Below are positions 43,150 to 50,683 of a stretch of 64,000 nt of DNA, in pieces. This DNA is from an uncultured Lachnospiraceae bacterium (lineage in GTDB: Bacteria > Bacillota > Clostridia > Lachnospirales > Lachnospiraceae), in the NCBI GenBank assembly GCA_900315735.1, contig ONAD01000018.1, positions 52,747 through 116,746 of the forward strand. Reading direction: 5' to 3'. The notes beneath the pieces are model-generated. The model saw nothing but the letters and a program-made list of their open reading frames with translations. It made no database searches and was not told where the DNA came from. Every line of letters begins with the position of its first letter. Within the stretch, counting starts at the first letter, position 1. Both the position numbers and the translations under genes were made by a program.

Positions 43150-44194
43150 TCGTTAAAGCCTCTGCTTTGACATTCATTTTCTTTCTTCGTAATGCAAAAG
43201 TAATAAGTGCCACAAGTCCTGCGACTGCCGCTGCTGCTACACCAATCAGTAATGGCATATTTCCTGCCGGTCTTTTGGTCTTCTCATCCTTTTGCTGCAT
43301 ATTTGCTAATGGAGTTTCCTCATCATCAAGATTTACCAGTTCCTGCGGAGTCTGCTCATCCGGAATATTTACATTTCCATCTGCTCCTCCATTATTATCC
43401 GCATTGGCATCATTGTTTGCATCATTCGCATTGTTTGCACCATTGCCGTTATTTGCAGCATTCGCATTATTTCCAGCATTTCCATTATTTACTGTATTCG
43501 CATTATCTCCGGCATTGGCATTGTTTCCATTATTTGCCGCACTCTGTGTATCTGCCGTATATACAAAAGTAAAAATGTTTTCTGCTTCATTGCTGCTTAA
43601 GGTTTTCGTCAGATTATATGCCTGTGGACGATAATTTTCAAAATATTTAAACGCTACCACCGGCTGGTCACCCACCGAACCATAGAACGTCTCACTGTCT
43701 GCAAGTGCATTTCCATTGGCATCCTGATAATTCACAGTATATGCTACCATATTTCCTGCGATTGCATATGCTGCTACATACTCCTGATCAGATTCTACCA
43801 CAAAAGCAGATTTTCCAACAGTATTATTATCTCTTCCGCTCTCACGAATTCCACCAATATAATATTTTCCATCTTCCTTTAACTGGATACAGGACTGTGC
43901 CTGAACCATAACCCGGTCACCATATTTCAGTCCACTGATTTTTATCTTTTCTCCCTGGCTTTCCTTCTCAATCTGATAAGAAGAACCGGTTGTATGATTA
44001 TCTACTGTAATTCCATTCGTACCTGCAAAATATCCCTGATTTCCAGAGCATAACGTTACCGTATAGGTATATTCTGTCTCATTTCCACCATCTTTTGCCC
44101 ATGCCTGAAACGGAAAGGCCAGCGTAAGTAATGTTGTAAATAAAATACCTCTGCGAAGAATCTGTTTCATTCTTTCTTTTATTTTATTCTTCAT
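43103..44194 (-). CDS. surface protein with MucBP-like domain and Asn-rich linker
   Basis: This 363-residue protein has a signal peptide (GILFTTLLTLAFPFQAWA), a beta-rich region of about 130 residues, a MucBP-like segment (VNYQDANGNALADSETFYGS), a low-complexity linker rich in Asn, Ala, Gly and Asp (about residues 214-280) and a C-terminal helix (LLIGVAAAAVAGLVALITFA) followed by basic residues. No LPXTG is present, and an EETPLANM segment precedes the helix. It may be a membrane-bound adhesin or accessory fibre component. Confidence 0.7.
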   Translation of the reverse strand: MKNKIKERMKQILRRGILFTTLLTLAFPFQAWAKDGGNETEYTYTVTLCSGNQGYFAGTNGITVDNHTTGSSYQIEKESQGEKIKISGLKYGDRVMVQAQSCIQLKEDGKYYIGGIRESGRDNNTVGKSAFVVESDQEYVAAYAIAGNMVAYTVNYQDANGNALADSETFYGSVGDQPVVAFKYFENYRPQAYNLTKTLSSNEAENIFTFVYTADTQSAANNGNNANAGDNANTVNNGNAGNNANAANNGNGANNANDANNDANADNNGGADGNVNIPDEQTPQELVNLDDEETPLANMQQKDEKTKRPAGNMPLLIGVAAAAVAGLVALITFALRRKKMNVKAEALTNGKNKKKKEDNSQNL

Positions 44195-44197
44195 CCC

Positions 44198-44956
44198 TTA
44201 CTCCTCCTTTTCCAACTGATTTTCTGCTGTCTCATCTTCTTTTCGTGTTCTCTTCACTCTCACAACAAAAAGAACTACAAGAATAAGTCCTGCTGCCAGA
44301 GCAAGTGCCGAAAAAAGAAGTACCTGATTATTATCACCAGTCTTAATAACGGTATGATTCGACAATGGTGTTGAACCACTGGATAATAATTCTACTGCAA
44401 AATTCATCTGTAATTTTGCCAGCGTATCCTGATAAGTATTTCCCTGTGTCTCACCTTCCAGCTTTACAGTCAGTGCAATCTCTGCTTTCTCACCTTTGGC
44501 AAGCTCATCAAGATAGAAATAATCTTTCATTGCATTGGTTGCCTGGTGAAGACCTTCACCGCTTTCTCCTACCGTATCGCCACCTACATTATCACTACTA
44601 TATAAAATACGGTTACTTCCATCCGGAGCTGTAAAGGTAAGTATGTAGGAATATGCTCCTCCGGAAGCCACACTCTGTGAATCTTCCAGACTCTGTAATA
44701 CCTGGTTTGTCATATACCACTGCGTATCCCCATCATATGTATTCTTTAACTCCAGTCTGATATTTACCGTATCTCCCGGCTGAAGCTGATATATCGCATC
44801 ATCAATATCTGCATTTTTAAATGTACTGTTTAATTTTTCTCCATCAAACGTTACGTTCCAGTCATCACCGCCGGAGAACTCTTCTGCCTGCACCTGAGCA
44901 GGGGCTGCTACAACCAGAGCCAGAGCTGCCATGATACCAATCCATTTTTTCTTCAT
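44198..44956 (-). CDS. secreted protein with KTGDN wall-sorting-type signal
   Basis: This 252-residue protein has a signal peptide (WIGIMAALALVVAAPAQVQA), a soluble domain without a clear family, and a C-terminal IKTGDN (residues 204-209), a hydrophobic helix and a basic tail. It looks like a sortase substrate with a divergent LPXTG. I chose the ATG at 44956 because it starts the signal peptide and follows GGAGG; the longer frame does not. Confidence 0.75.
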   Translation of the reverse strand: MKKKWIGIMAALALVVAAPAQVQAEEFSGGDDWNVTFDGEKLNSTFKNADIDDAIYQLQPGDTVNIRLELKNTYDGDTQWYMTNQVLQSLEDSQSVASGGAYSYILTFTAPDGSNRILYSSDNVGGDTVGESGEGLHQATNAMKDYFYLDELAKGEKAEIALTVKLEGETQGNTYQDTLAKLQMNFAVELLSSGSTPLSNHTVIKTGDNNQVLLFSALALAAGLILVVLFVVRVKRTRKEDETAENQLEKEE

Positions 44957-44969
44957 CTCTGTCTCCTCC

Positions 44970-45749
44970 TTACTGCAATAATGCCAGATTTCCATTGGAA
45001 TCAACAGAAACATCAACTCCCCAGGCACTCTTAATCGCATCCTGCGCATTATGTGTCTGTACAGCATCCACTTCTGCCTCTACATGAAAGGAAACCCCAT
45101 TATAATTAAATGTTGTAGTAGTGGTCTTAAGTCCATTTTCCTCTGTTGTATGCTCCGTTACCTTTGACGTAATAGAATTATCAATCTTTAAAGTATCGGA
45201 AAGCGCCGGTGTACTCTCACCCACCTTCAATACTGATGGCCAGTAAAGAACGGTTCTCTCCTCCGTGGATGCATTTTCATCCACAATCCAGCCATTCTGG
45301 GTCAGGTTTAATTCAATCAGACTCGGAGCAAGTGTTGTTTCCTTACTTCCGTCCTCATTCTTCCAGCTCTTATAAATTCTTACACGAACATATTCATCAA
45401 TATTACCACTGTTTTTTACGGAAAGTGCTTCCTTATAATTTTTTCCTACTACCAGCTTTCCATCTGTCTCATCCAGCATATCTGTAAGAAGTGCTCCCTG
45501 GTTTTGTTTCCAGGCATCATCACTTCCTGCATAATCACGGCTGCTGATATCCTTAGAACCCTTGGCAGATTCTTCCACCAAAGTTACACCAATATCATAC
45601 ATTTCCATCTGTGCGGTATAATTCTCACTATAGTAAGTAAGCGCTGCCCTTGCACTTCCAACTGCACTTCCTGCCAGAAGAAGTACTGCTGCACCCAATA
45701 ATAAAAAGGTTCCTTTTCTTCCCTTTATCACTTTTTTCAATCGGCTCAT
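44970..45749 (-). CDS. TasA-like (SipW-dependent) secreted protein, larger copy
   Basis: This 259-residue protein has a long N-terminal signal (GTFLLLGAAVLLLAGSAVGS), then ARAALTYYSENYTAQMEMYD and a beta-rich body (KEALSVKNSGNIDEYVRVRIYKSW pattern, given here in parts: SVKNSGNIDEYVRVRIYKSW). This is the plan of TasA/camelysin-type fibre proteins exported via SipW. Its start overlaps the stop of the upstream TasA-like gene by 4 bp. Confidence 0.75.
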   Translation of the reverse strand: MSRLKKVIKGRKGTFLLLGAAVLLLAGSAVGSARAALTYYSENYTAQMEMYDIGVTLVEESAKGSKDISSRDYAGSDDAWKQNQGALLTDMLDETDGKLVVGKNYKEALSVKNSGNIDEYVRVRIYKSWKNEDGSKETTLAPSLIELNLTQNGWIVDENASTEERTVLYWPSVLKVGESTPALSDTLKIDNSITSKVTEHTTEENGLKTTTTTFNYNGVSFHVEAEVDAVQTHNAQDAIKSAWGVDVSVDSNGNLALLQ

Positions 45750-46270
45750 TCTTCACCAGCCTCCCTTGCATCTGCAGTTCCTATATCTGTCCTGGTATCT
45801 GCAATCCGGTTCCAGTCTGCATATGGTGTTCCATCCTCTTCATAGAGAACTGGTGTACATTCCTGAACGACCACTACATTAAAACTCTCTTTATACTCCT
45901 CCGGTATCGTTATTTTGGCTAAAAGTTCTTCTGTGTTACCACCTACCGGAACAATATCACTATAATACCAATAGCCATCTTCGCCCTGGCTCCAGGATGA
46001 ACCGGACATAGTCAATGTAATCTGGCTTCCGGCGAATACCTTTACTCTGACAAAGCAATCGCTTTCTCCTGTATTCGTAAGTACGATATGTTTCTCCATA
46101 TCTTCAACTTTTTCTTCTATTGTAGTTTCATTACCAAGTGTAATCGGATATCCTCCTTCAGCCTCTACATAAGTTGTAAAATACGCCATTGCCGGTGGCA
46201 CTGTTGCCCCTGCAATGAATACCAATGCTGCTGCAGTCAGCCAGAACACTTTTGTTTTTTTCTTCATCAT
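45746..46270 (-). CDS. TasA-like (SipW-dependent) secreted protein, smaller copy
   Basis: This 174-residue protein has a signal peptide ending AMAYFTTYVEAEGGYPITLG, then VLTNTGESDCFVRVKVFAGS and DGYWYYSDIVPVGG. The AYFT box and NTGESDxFVRV pattern are typical of TasA-type proteins processed by SipW. It has no wall-sorting signal. Fibre formation is inferred from family and context. Confidence 0.75.
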   Translation of the reverse strand: MMKKKTKVFWLTAAALVFIAGATVPPAMAYFTTYVEAEGGYPITLGNETTIEEKVEDMEKHIVLTNTGESDCFVRVKVFAGSQITLTMSGSSWSQGEDGYWYYSDIVPVGGNTEELLAKITIPEEYKESFNVVVVQECTPVLYEEDGTPYADWNRIADTRTDIGTADAREAGEE

Positions 46271-46288
46271 CTTATATTCCAGCCTCCT

Positions 46289-47263
46289 TTATTCTTCCTT
46301 TACACTATTATCCGGTAATTGTGTCCACTGCCATCCCTCATCTTCATCATAATCGAAATGATTGGTCACTCCGTAGCCCGGATTCAGTCCATGGTCATAT
46401 GTATTATCAAATTCCACTGTTACAATTTCATCCGCACTGATTTCTGCTGTCTGCTGTGGCTCACTTACCAGACTATAACCAGCCCCACTATATACCTCTG
46501 TCACAGTAACTTTTGCACCTGCCGGAATATGATCTGCGATTGCCGCTTTCGTTCCTGCCGATAAATGTGTGGTCGATACTACATTACTGTATACCGCATT
46601 TCCATTTTCATCTACTGCTTCTATTGAAAATACAAAGGTTACCTCTTTCATTGTCTCATTATAGTTATCCAGATTCTTCTGTATAAGAAGGCTTCCATAC
46701 CGTGGAGAACGTTCCGGTTTTAAATTTGCTGTAACCTCATAAATCCATTTGTTTTCTGTGCCTGCAGAATGCAATGCCTGATTATCCGGCAACGCAATCA
46801 GACTCGGATTAAAATTGTACTCATAAAAACTGGTTGATACCGGTTCTACCACAACAAGATACATTCCAGAATTCAGTTCTTTCTCTCCTGTTCCATCCGT
46901 AATCGTGCAATCTGCATCCGGGGTTTTATCCGAAGCCAGTTCTGCTGCCTTCGCTGTCATCTCTTCCCATGTAACATCTCCACTTACCGCATCTTTTACA
47001 GAGAGGGATTTAAATTCTGATGTTTCGCTGTACTCTCCTGCTGCATCCACAGTCGCTACCTGATATATTTTAGCATGCAGTTCCATCCCATTCAGTTCTT
47101 CAGTATATTCTTCACCCTTCGGCACAGATAAAGTCAAAGTACACGGTTCTGCCGGGTCTATTACATTGGTGGCATATGCAGATGCCACATGTAGTCCTGC
47201 CGCTGCTAAAAACAACGTCAGCAAACCCGCAACATACCCTTTCTTTATTTTTAACTTTTTCAT
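46289..47263 (-). CDS. Spa-type pilin-like protein without wall-sorting signal
   Basis: This 324-residue protein has a signal peptide (GYVAGLLTLFLAAAGLHVAS) and two domains like those of Spa-type pilins. The second contains FVFSIEAVDENGNAVYSNVV and a DHIPAGAKVTVTEVYSGAGY segment in which the Glu of TVTEV resembles an E-box for isopeptide bond formation. It ends WQWTQLPDNSVKEE with no LPXTG and no C-terminal helix, so it is either released, retained by another partner, or bound by interaction. It overlaps the upstream sortase gene by 4 bp. Confidence 0.7.
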   Translation of the reverse strand: MKKLKIKKGYVAGLLTLFLAAAGLHVASAYATNVIDPAEPCTLTLSVPKGEEYTEELNGMELHAKIYQVATVDAAGEYSETSEFKSLSVKDAVSGDVTWEEMTAKAAELASDKTPDADCTITDGTGEKELNSGMYLVVVEPVSTSFYEYNFNPSLIALPDNQALHSAGTENKWIYEVTANLKPERSPRYGSLLIQKNLDNYNETMKEVTFVFSIEAVDENGNAVYSNVVSTTHLSAGTKAAIADHIPAGAKVTVTEVYSGAGYSLVSEPQQTAEISADEIVTVEFDNTYDHGLNPGYGVTNHFDYDEDEGWQWTQLPDNSVKEE

Positions 47264-48156
47264 TTTTCACCCTCCTTAGAACCTCTTGCAGATTTTCTAT
47301 CTCGAATAATCTTTACTGGAACCGCAATCAGAATTGCTGCTGCAACTGCCAGTATTGCATATAACATATAATAATCTTTCACTGTCTGAAGCATAGATTC
47401 ATTGGCTATTGCCTCCTCATCATCCTCTCCATTATACGGAACCCTGTGCCCCCGCACCAGTAATCTGTGGCTATTTACACCATATGGGGTGCAGGTAAAA
47501 AGTGTTACATAATCTTCCCCTTCGACATTCTTCATTGCCTCTGTCAAAGTATCCGTATCATCCTTTTCTACCATCGGCAGAATCTGATCCACCTCATATG
47601 CCAGCACCTTATCTAATACATGCACATAGAATTTATCGCCTTCTACCAGCTGGTCAATATCGGTAAAAAGTTTCGCACTTGGCAGTCCACGATGCGCTGC
47701 CAGTACACTATGATTTCCCTCTCCGCCAATCGGAAGACCGGTTCCGGACATATGGCCTGCGCCAATCTGTAATACAGCTTCCGAAGTTCCATGATAAATC
47801 GGAAGTCTCTGTTCTATCTTAGGAATGGAAATATATCCCATAATTCCATTATCTCCCGGATTTAATATGGACCAGTATTTACTTCCTCTCATATTCTGTT
47901 CTTCCTGTGAGAATGCATCCCCATCAAAGGTATTATTACCTATCTGGGAATTATATTCCTCTGCTGTCTCCCAGAGTTTCTGATAATCTACTTCATCCAT
48001 ATCTGCAACAGTTTCTTCATAACTGGCAATTGCCCTGCTCTGATGGTATTTATTCCATTTGTCTGCCACAGTCGGATATGCAAAGATTCCCAGTCCGACC
48101 AGGAAAACCAGTCCAAGCAGAATTCCAGGTAATTTCTGCTTCCATTTCTGTTTCAT
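47260..48156 (-). CDS. class C sortase
   Basis: This 298-residue transpeptidase polymerises pilins by isopeptide bonds. Catalytic elements are HSVLAAHRGLPSAKLFTD (His), TLFTCTPYGVNSHRLLVRG (Cys and Arg) and a C-terminal membrane helix (LYAILAVAAAILIAVPV) plus an N-terminal one. The N-terminal helix, extra C-terminal helix and LPSAKLF/TPYGVNSHR patterns mark class C. The typical DPF/DPW lid motif is not visible. Confidence 0.92.
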   Translation of the reverse strand: MKQKWKQKLPGILLGLVFLVGLGIFAYPTVADKWNKYHQSRAIASYEETVADMDEVDYQKLWETAEEYNSQIGNNTFDGDAFSQEEQNMRGSKYWSILNPGDNGIMGYISIPKIEQRLPIYHGTSEAVLQIGAGHMSGTGLPIGGEGNHSVLAAHRGLPSAKLFTDIDQLVEGDKFYVHVLDKVLAYEVDQILPMVEKDDTDTLTEAMKNVEGEDYVTLFTCTPYGVNSHRLLVRGHRVPYNGEDDEEAIANESMLQTVKDYYMLYAILAVAAAILIAVPVKIIRDRKSARGSKEGEK

Positions 48157-48159
48157 TCC

Positions 48160-49008
48160 CTACTCCTTTTTCCTCTTCCAGCTAAACCGCTGCCAAATCA
48201 AAAGTCCCAGTAAAATCCAGAACAGTAATATAATCGCAACTACAATTGCAACTACAGAAGTATTGACAAGATACCCATCTGCCGTCACAAAGTTACCACT
48301 TTCCTCTTGTGAAATCCGCTCACCCCTTACCAGCAATCGATGAGAATTGATTCCATATGGAGTGCAGGTCATTAATGTACAATAATCCTTTCCCTCTTCA
48401 ATTGTAAGATCATTAATTTCCTGTGGTTCTACAATTTTAATCTGATCCACCTGATAAGTCAGTTTGCGATCCAATACAGTAACGGTAAAAGTATCTCCCA
48501 CTTCCATTTTATCCAGATTTGTAAAAAGTTTGGCTGACGGAAGTCCTCTGTGAGCAGAAAGAACACTATGTGTGCCTTCTCCTCCGACCGGTAAACTGCT
48601 GCCTTCTAAATGTCCTGCTGCGACCTGTAATACTCCTTCCGAGGTCCCATGATAAATTGGGAGTTCCACACCTAACTTTTCAATTGTAACATAACCCATG
48701 ATGCCGGTGCCGGAAATATCAAGAATGCTGTTATAATCACCTGCTTCTGTATAATTCAGAAATGGCCGGTTCACATCCTTTAATTTTTCATTGTAGGTAT
48801 CAGCCTCTTTTAACATTGTGTCTTTTTCTTCTTCTGTCAGTGATTTCACTGCATTACTATAAGACGCAACGGCTCTTGACTGGACTTTTGAATTCCAGTA
48901 AGAACTAATTGGCGGATACAGCATCACGGAGAAACCTATGATAAAAACAAAAACTAACATTACATTCAGTTTATCTTTTTTTAAAAATTTTTTTAATGTC
49001 CTCTTCAT
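48160..49008 (-). CDS. class C sortase, second copy
   Basis: This 282-residue paralogue of the downstream sortase has HSVLSAHRGLPSAKLFTN, the cysteine in TLMTCTPYGINSHRLLVRG and two membrane helices. I chose the ATG at 49008, which has GGGAG at 7 nt; the upstream starts have none. It is separated from the other sortase gene by 3 bp. Two pilin-type sortases in one operon suggest either division of labour or two polymers. Confidence 0.92.
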   Translation of the reverse strand: MKRTLKKFLKKDKLNVMLVFVFIIGFSVMLYPPISSYWNSKVQSRAVASYSNAVKSLTEEEKDTMLKEADTYNEKLKDVNRPFLNYTEAGDYNSILDISGTGIMGYVTIEKLGVELPIYHGTSEGVLQVAAGHLEGSSLPVGGEGTHSVLSAHRGLPSAKLFTNLDKMEVGDTFTVTVLDRKLTYQVDQIKIVEPQEINDLTIEEGKDYCTLMTCTPYGINSHRLLVRGERISQEESGNFVTADGYLVNTSVVAIVVAIILLFWILLGLLIWQRFSWKRKKE

Positions 49009-49078
49009 AGATTTCTCCCTAATGCTGTCAAAGTCCCAGCGAACGGGAATTTTCTTCCAGTCTCGTTCGTGTATAAAT

Positions 49079-49115
49079 CGGCGGTTCACCGGGAATCCCC
49101 GGTGAATTGCCGCCG
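49079..49115 (-). promoter_or_regulatory. strong hairpin between backbone pilin and sortase genes
   Basis: On the minus strand CGGCGGCAATTCACCGGG (49098-49115) pairs with CCCGGTGAACCGCCG (49079-49093), with a small bulge. The T-run after it is weak. It is placed to make the upstream pilin mRNA more abundant or more stable than the sortase mRNA. Confidence 0.7.
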
Positions 49116-49129
49116 TTCATCTTAAAATT

Positions 49130-50596
49130 CTAGTTTTTTGCAGTACGTTTTCTTGTGATTAACAATACAGCTGCTACAATCATGATAATTGCACCTACAG
49201 TATAGAAAATCTTAGTACCGATACCACCAGTTGCAGGAAGCTCTGTTCCACTCAAGTTCTGTACATCAGTGGATACAGCACCTGTTCTTAATGTTGCTGT
49301 AAAGATTGCATCTGCTCCTTCTGAAACAACCTTCCCAGAAGCATCTTTTACTACTAATGTCTTTAATTCAGGATCATCTGATGTTGTATCGTAGGTTGCT
49401 TCTACTGAAAACACAAGATCATCTGCTTTATTATATCCTGCCGGAACAGTTGTCTCAACTAATTTATACTGACCTGCATCTATACCTTTGAAATAGAAGG
49501 TTGTTACTCCTGTAATTTCATTTCCAACAGCAACATAATCACCTGTTGTGCTGTCTAATTTGTAAAGGGTAAATCCTGCACCCTCAAGAGGAGCATTGTT
49601 ACCGTCTACCTTATTTGCGATTAAATTATATGTAAATACAATAACTTTATCTTCCGGAGTTACACCTGTGCCATCTCCATAAGGATTGTTGCTATATTCC
49701 AATTTGGATACGTTGGTGTTTCCGCCTTCACCGATTAATGCATTTGCGTTCAGTTTTGCGGTGTAATTTACAACTACTTTACTTCCAGCTTTTACTGCTT
49801 TGATATTCTTTAAATCTGCAAAACGAACTTCAAAAGTGCAGCTATCATCTAAATCTTCTGTAACTACTTCATAGCCGGTTGTTACTGCTGTTCCGTCCAC
49901 TGTTACAGTTACAGAATCTGCATTGAAAGTAAGTCCGTCAGACATGGTATCATGGAATGCATAATAATAACTTCCATAATTATCATATTTTGCATCTACC
50001 GTACCGGTTAACTGGAATGGTACGTTATCTCCGATATCATAATCTGCTGCATCCTGCCAGTCACTTTCTGCACCGGTAGAGTCATTTTTCTCTTTTACTT
50101 TCTTTTCAAGTTCCGGTCTGTCTTCCTTTGTTGTTACAGTTACGCTGTCATTTCCAGCTGTGTCTAACATAACAAGGGAATAGGTATCACCTTCATCACC
50201 TGTTTTTGTTTCTGCAATCAGGTAATAACCCTGATCAACACCGCTAAATTTATCATCGGATGTTTTTGCTTCCGGCTCTAATGTCTTGATTTTTGCAAAT
50301 ACTGCATCTGCAAATGCACGAATACCATCTGCATCTAATCCTGAAATGTAATTAATTACATCCTTATCTTCTGTTTTTCCTGTTACTTCTTTCAATGCTG
50401 CTGCATACTTATCATTTAATGTGTATGCAAATTTTCCTTCACCACCATCTGTAGCATTCAGCAATCTGTATGCCGCATATTCAGAACCTGCTGCGCCATT
50501 TGTAATTGTAATGTCTGCTGCATAAACAGTAACACCCATTGCAAATGCCATAACCATTGCAACCATTGCTGCAAAAAGTTTTTTCAATTTTTTCAT
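49130..50596 (-). CDS. LPXTG backbone pilin (Spa type, isopeptide)
   Basis: This 488-residue major pilin has a signal peptide (MAFAMGVTVYA, cleaved near YAADITI), a first domain ending EDRPELEKKVKEKN with a candidate pilin-motif lysine, a middle D2-type isopeptide domain (YYYAFHDTMSDGLTFNADSV), a Cna-B domain with an E-box (GQYKLVETTVPAGY), and the LPATG at residues 453-457, a helix and RKRTAKN. In the operon it lies between the tip-type protein and the sortases. Confidence 0.92.
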   Translation of the reverse strand: MKKLKKLFAAMVAMVMAFAMGVTVYAADITITNGAAGSEYAAYRLLNATDGGEGKFAYTLNDKYAAALKEVTGKTEDKDVINYISGLDADGIRAFADAVFAKIKTLEPEAKTSDDKFSGVDQGYYLIAETKTGDEGDTYSLVMLDTAGNDSVTVTTKEDRPELEKKVKEKNDSTGAESDWQDAADYDIGDNVPFQLTGTVDAKYDNYGSYYYAFHDTMSDGLTFNADSVTVTVDGTAVTTGYEVVTEDLDDSCTFEVRFADLKNIKAVKAGSKVVVNYTAKLNANALIGEGGNTNVSKLEYSNNPYGDGTGVTPEDKVIVFTYNLIANKVDGNNAPLEGAGFTLYKLDSTTGDYVAVGNEITGVTTFYFKGIDAGQYKLVETTVPAGYNKADDLVFSVEATYDTTSDDPELKTLVVKDASGKVVSEGADAIFTATLRTGAVSTDVQNLSGTELPATGGIGTKIFYTVGAIIMIVAAVLLITRKRTAKN

Positions 50597-50652
50597 CTTC
50601 TTTCTCCTTCTTTGACCTTTTAATATATTTGATACCTGAAACGGATTTCCTC

Positions 50653-50683
50653 AAAAGGGGGCTTTATATGCCTGCCCCCCTTT
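50653..50683 (-). terminator. attenuator-like hairpin across the tip-gene stop codon
   Basis: AAAGGGGGGC (50674-50683, minus) pairs with GCCCCCTTTT (50653-50662) around an 11-nt loop that contains the stop codon of the tip gene (50664-50666). It could lower or set readthrough from the tip gene into the backbone pilin gene, or mark a processing site. Confidence 0.6.

Noticed and set aside
43380..43560. CRISPR-like repeats
   Set aside because: The repeated DNA is the coding sequence of an Asn/Ala/Gly linker with irregular period, no spacers and no cas genes.
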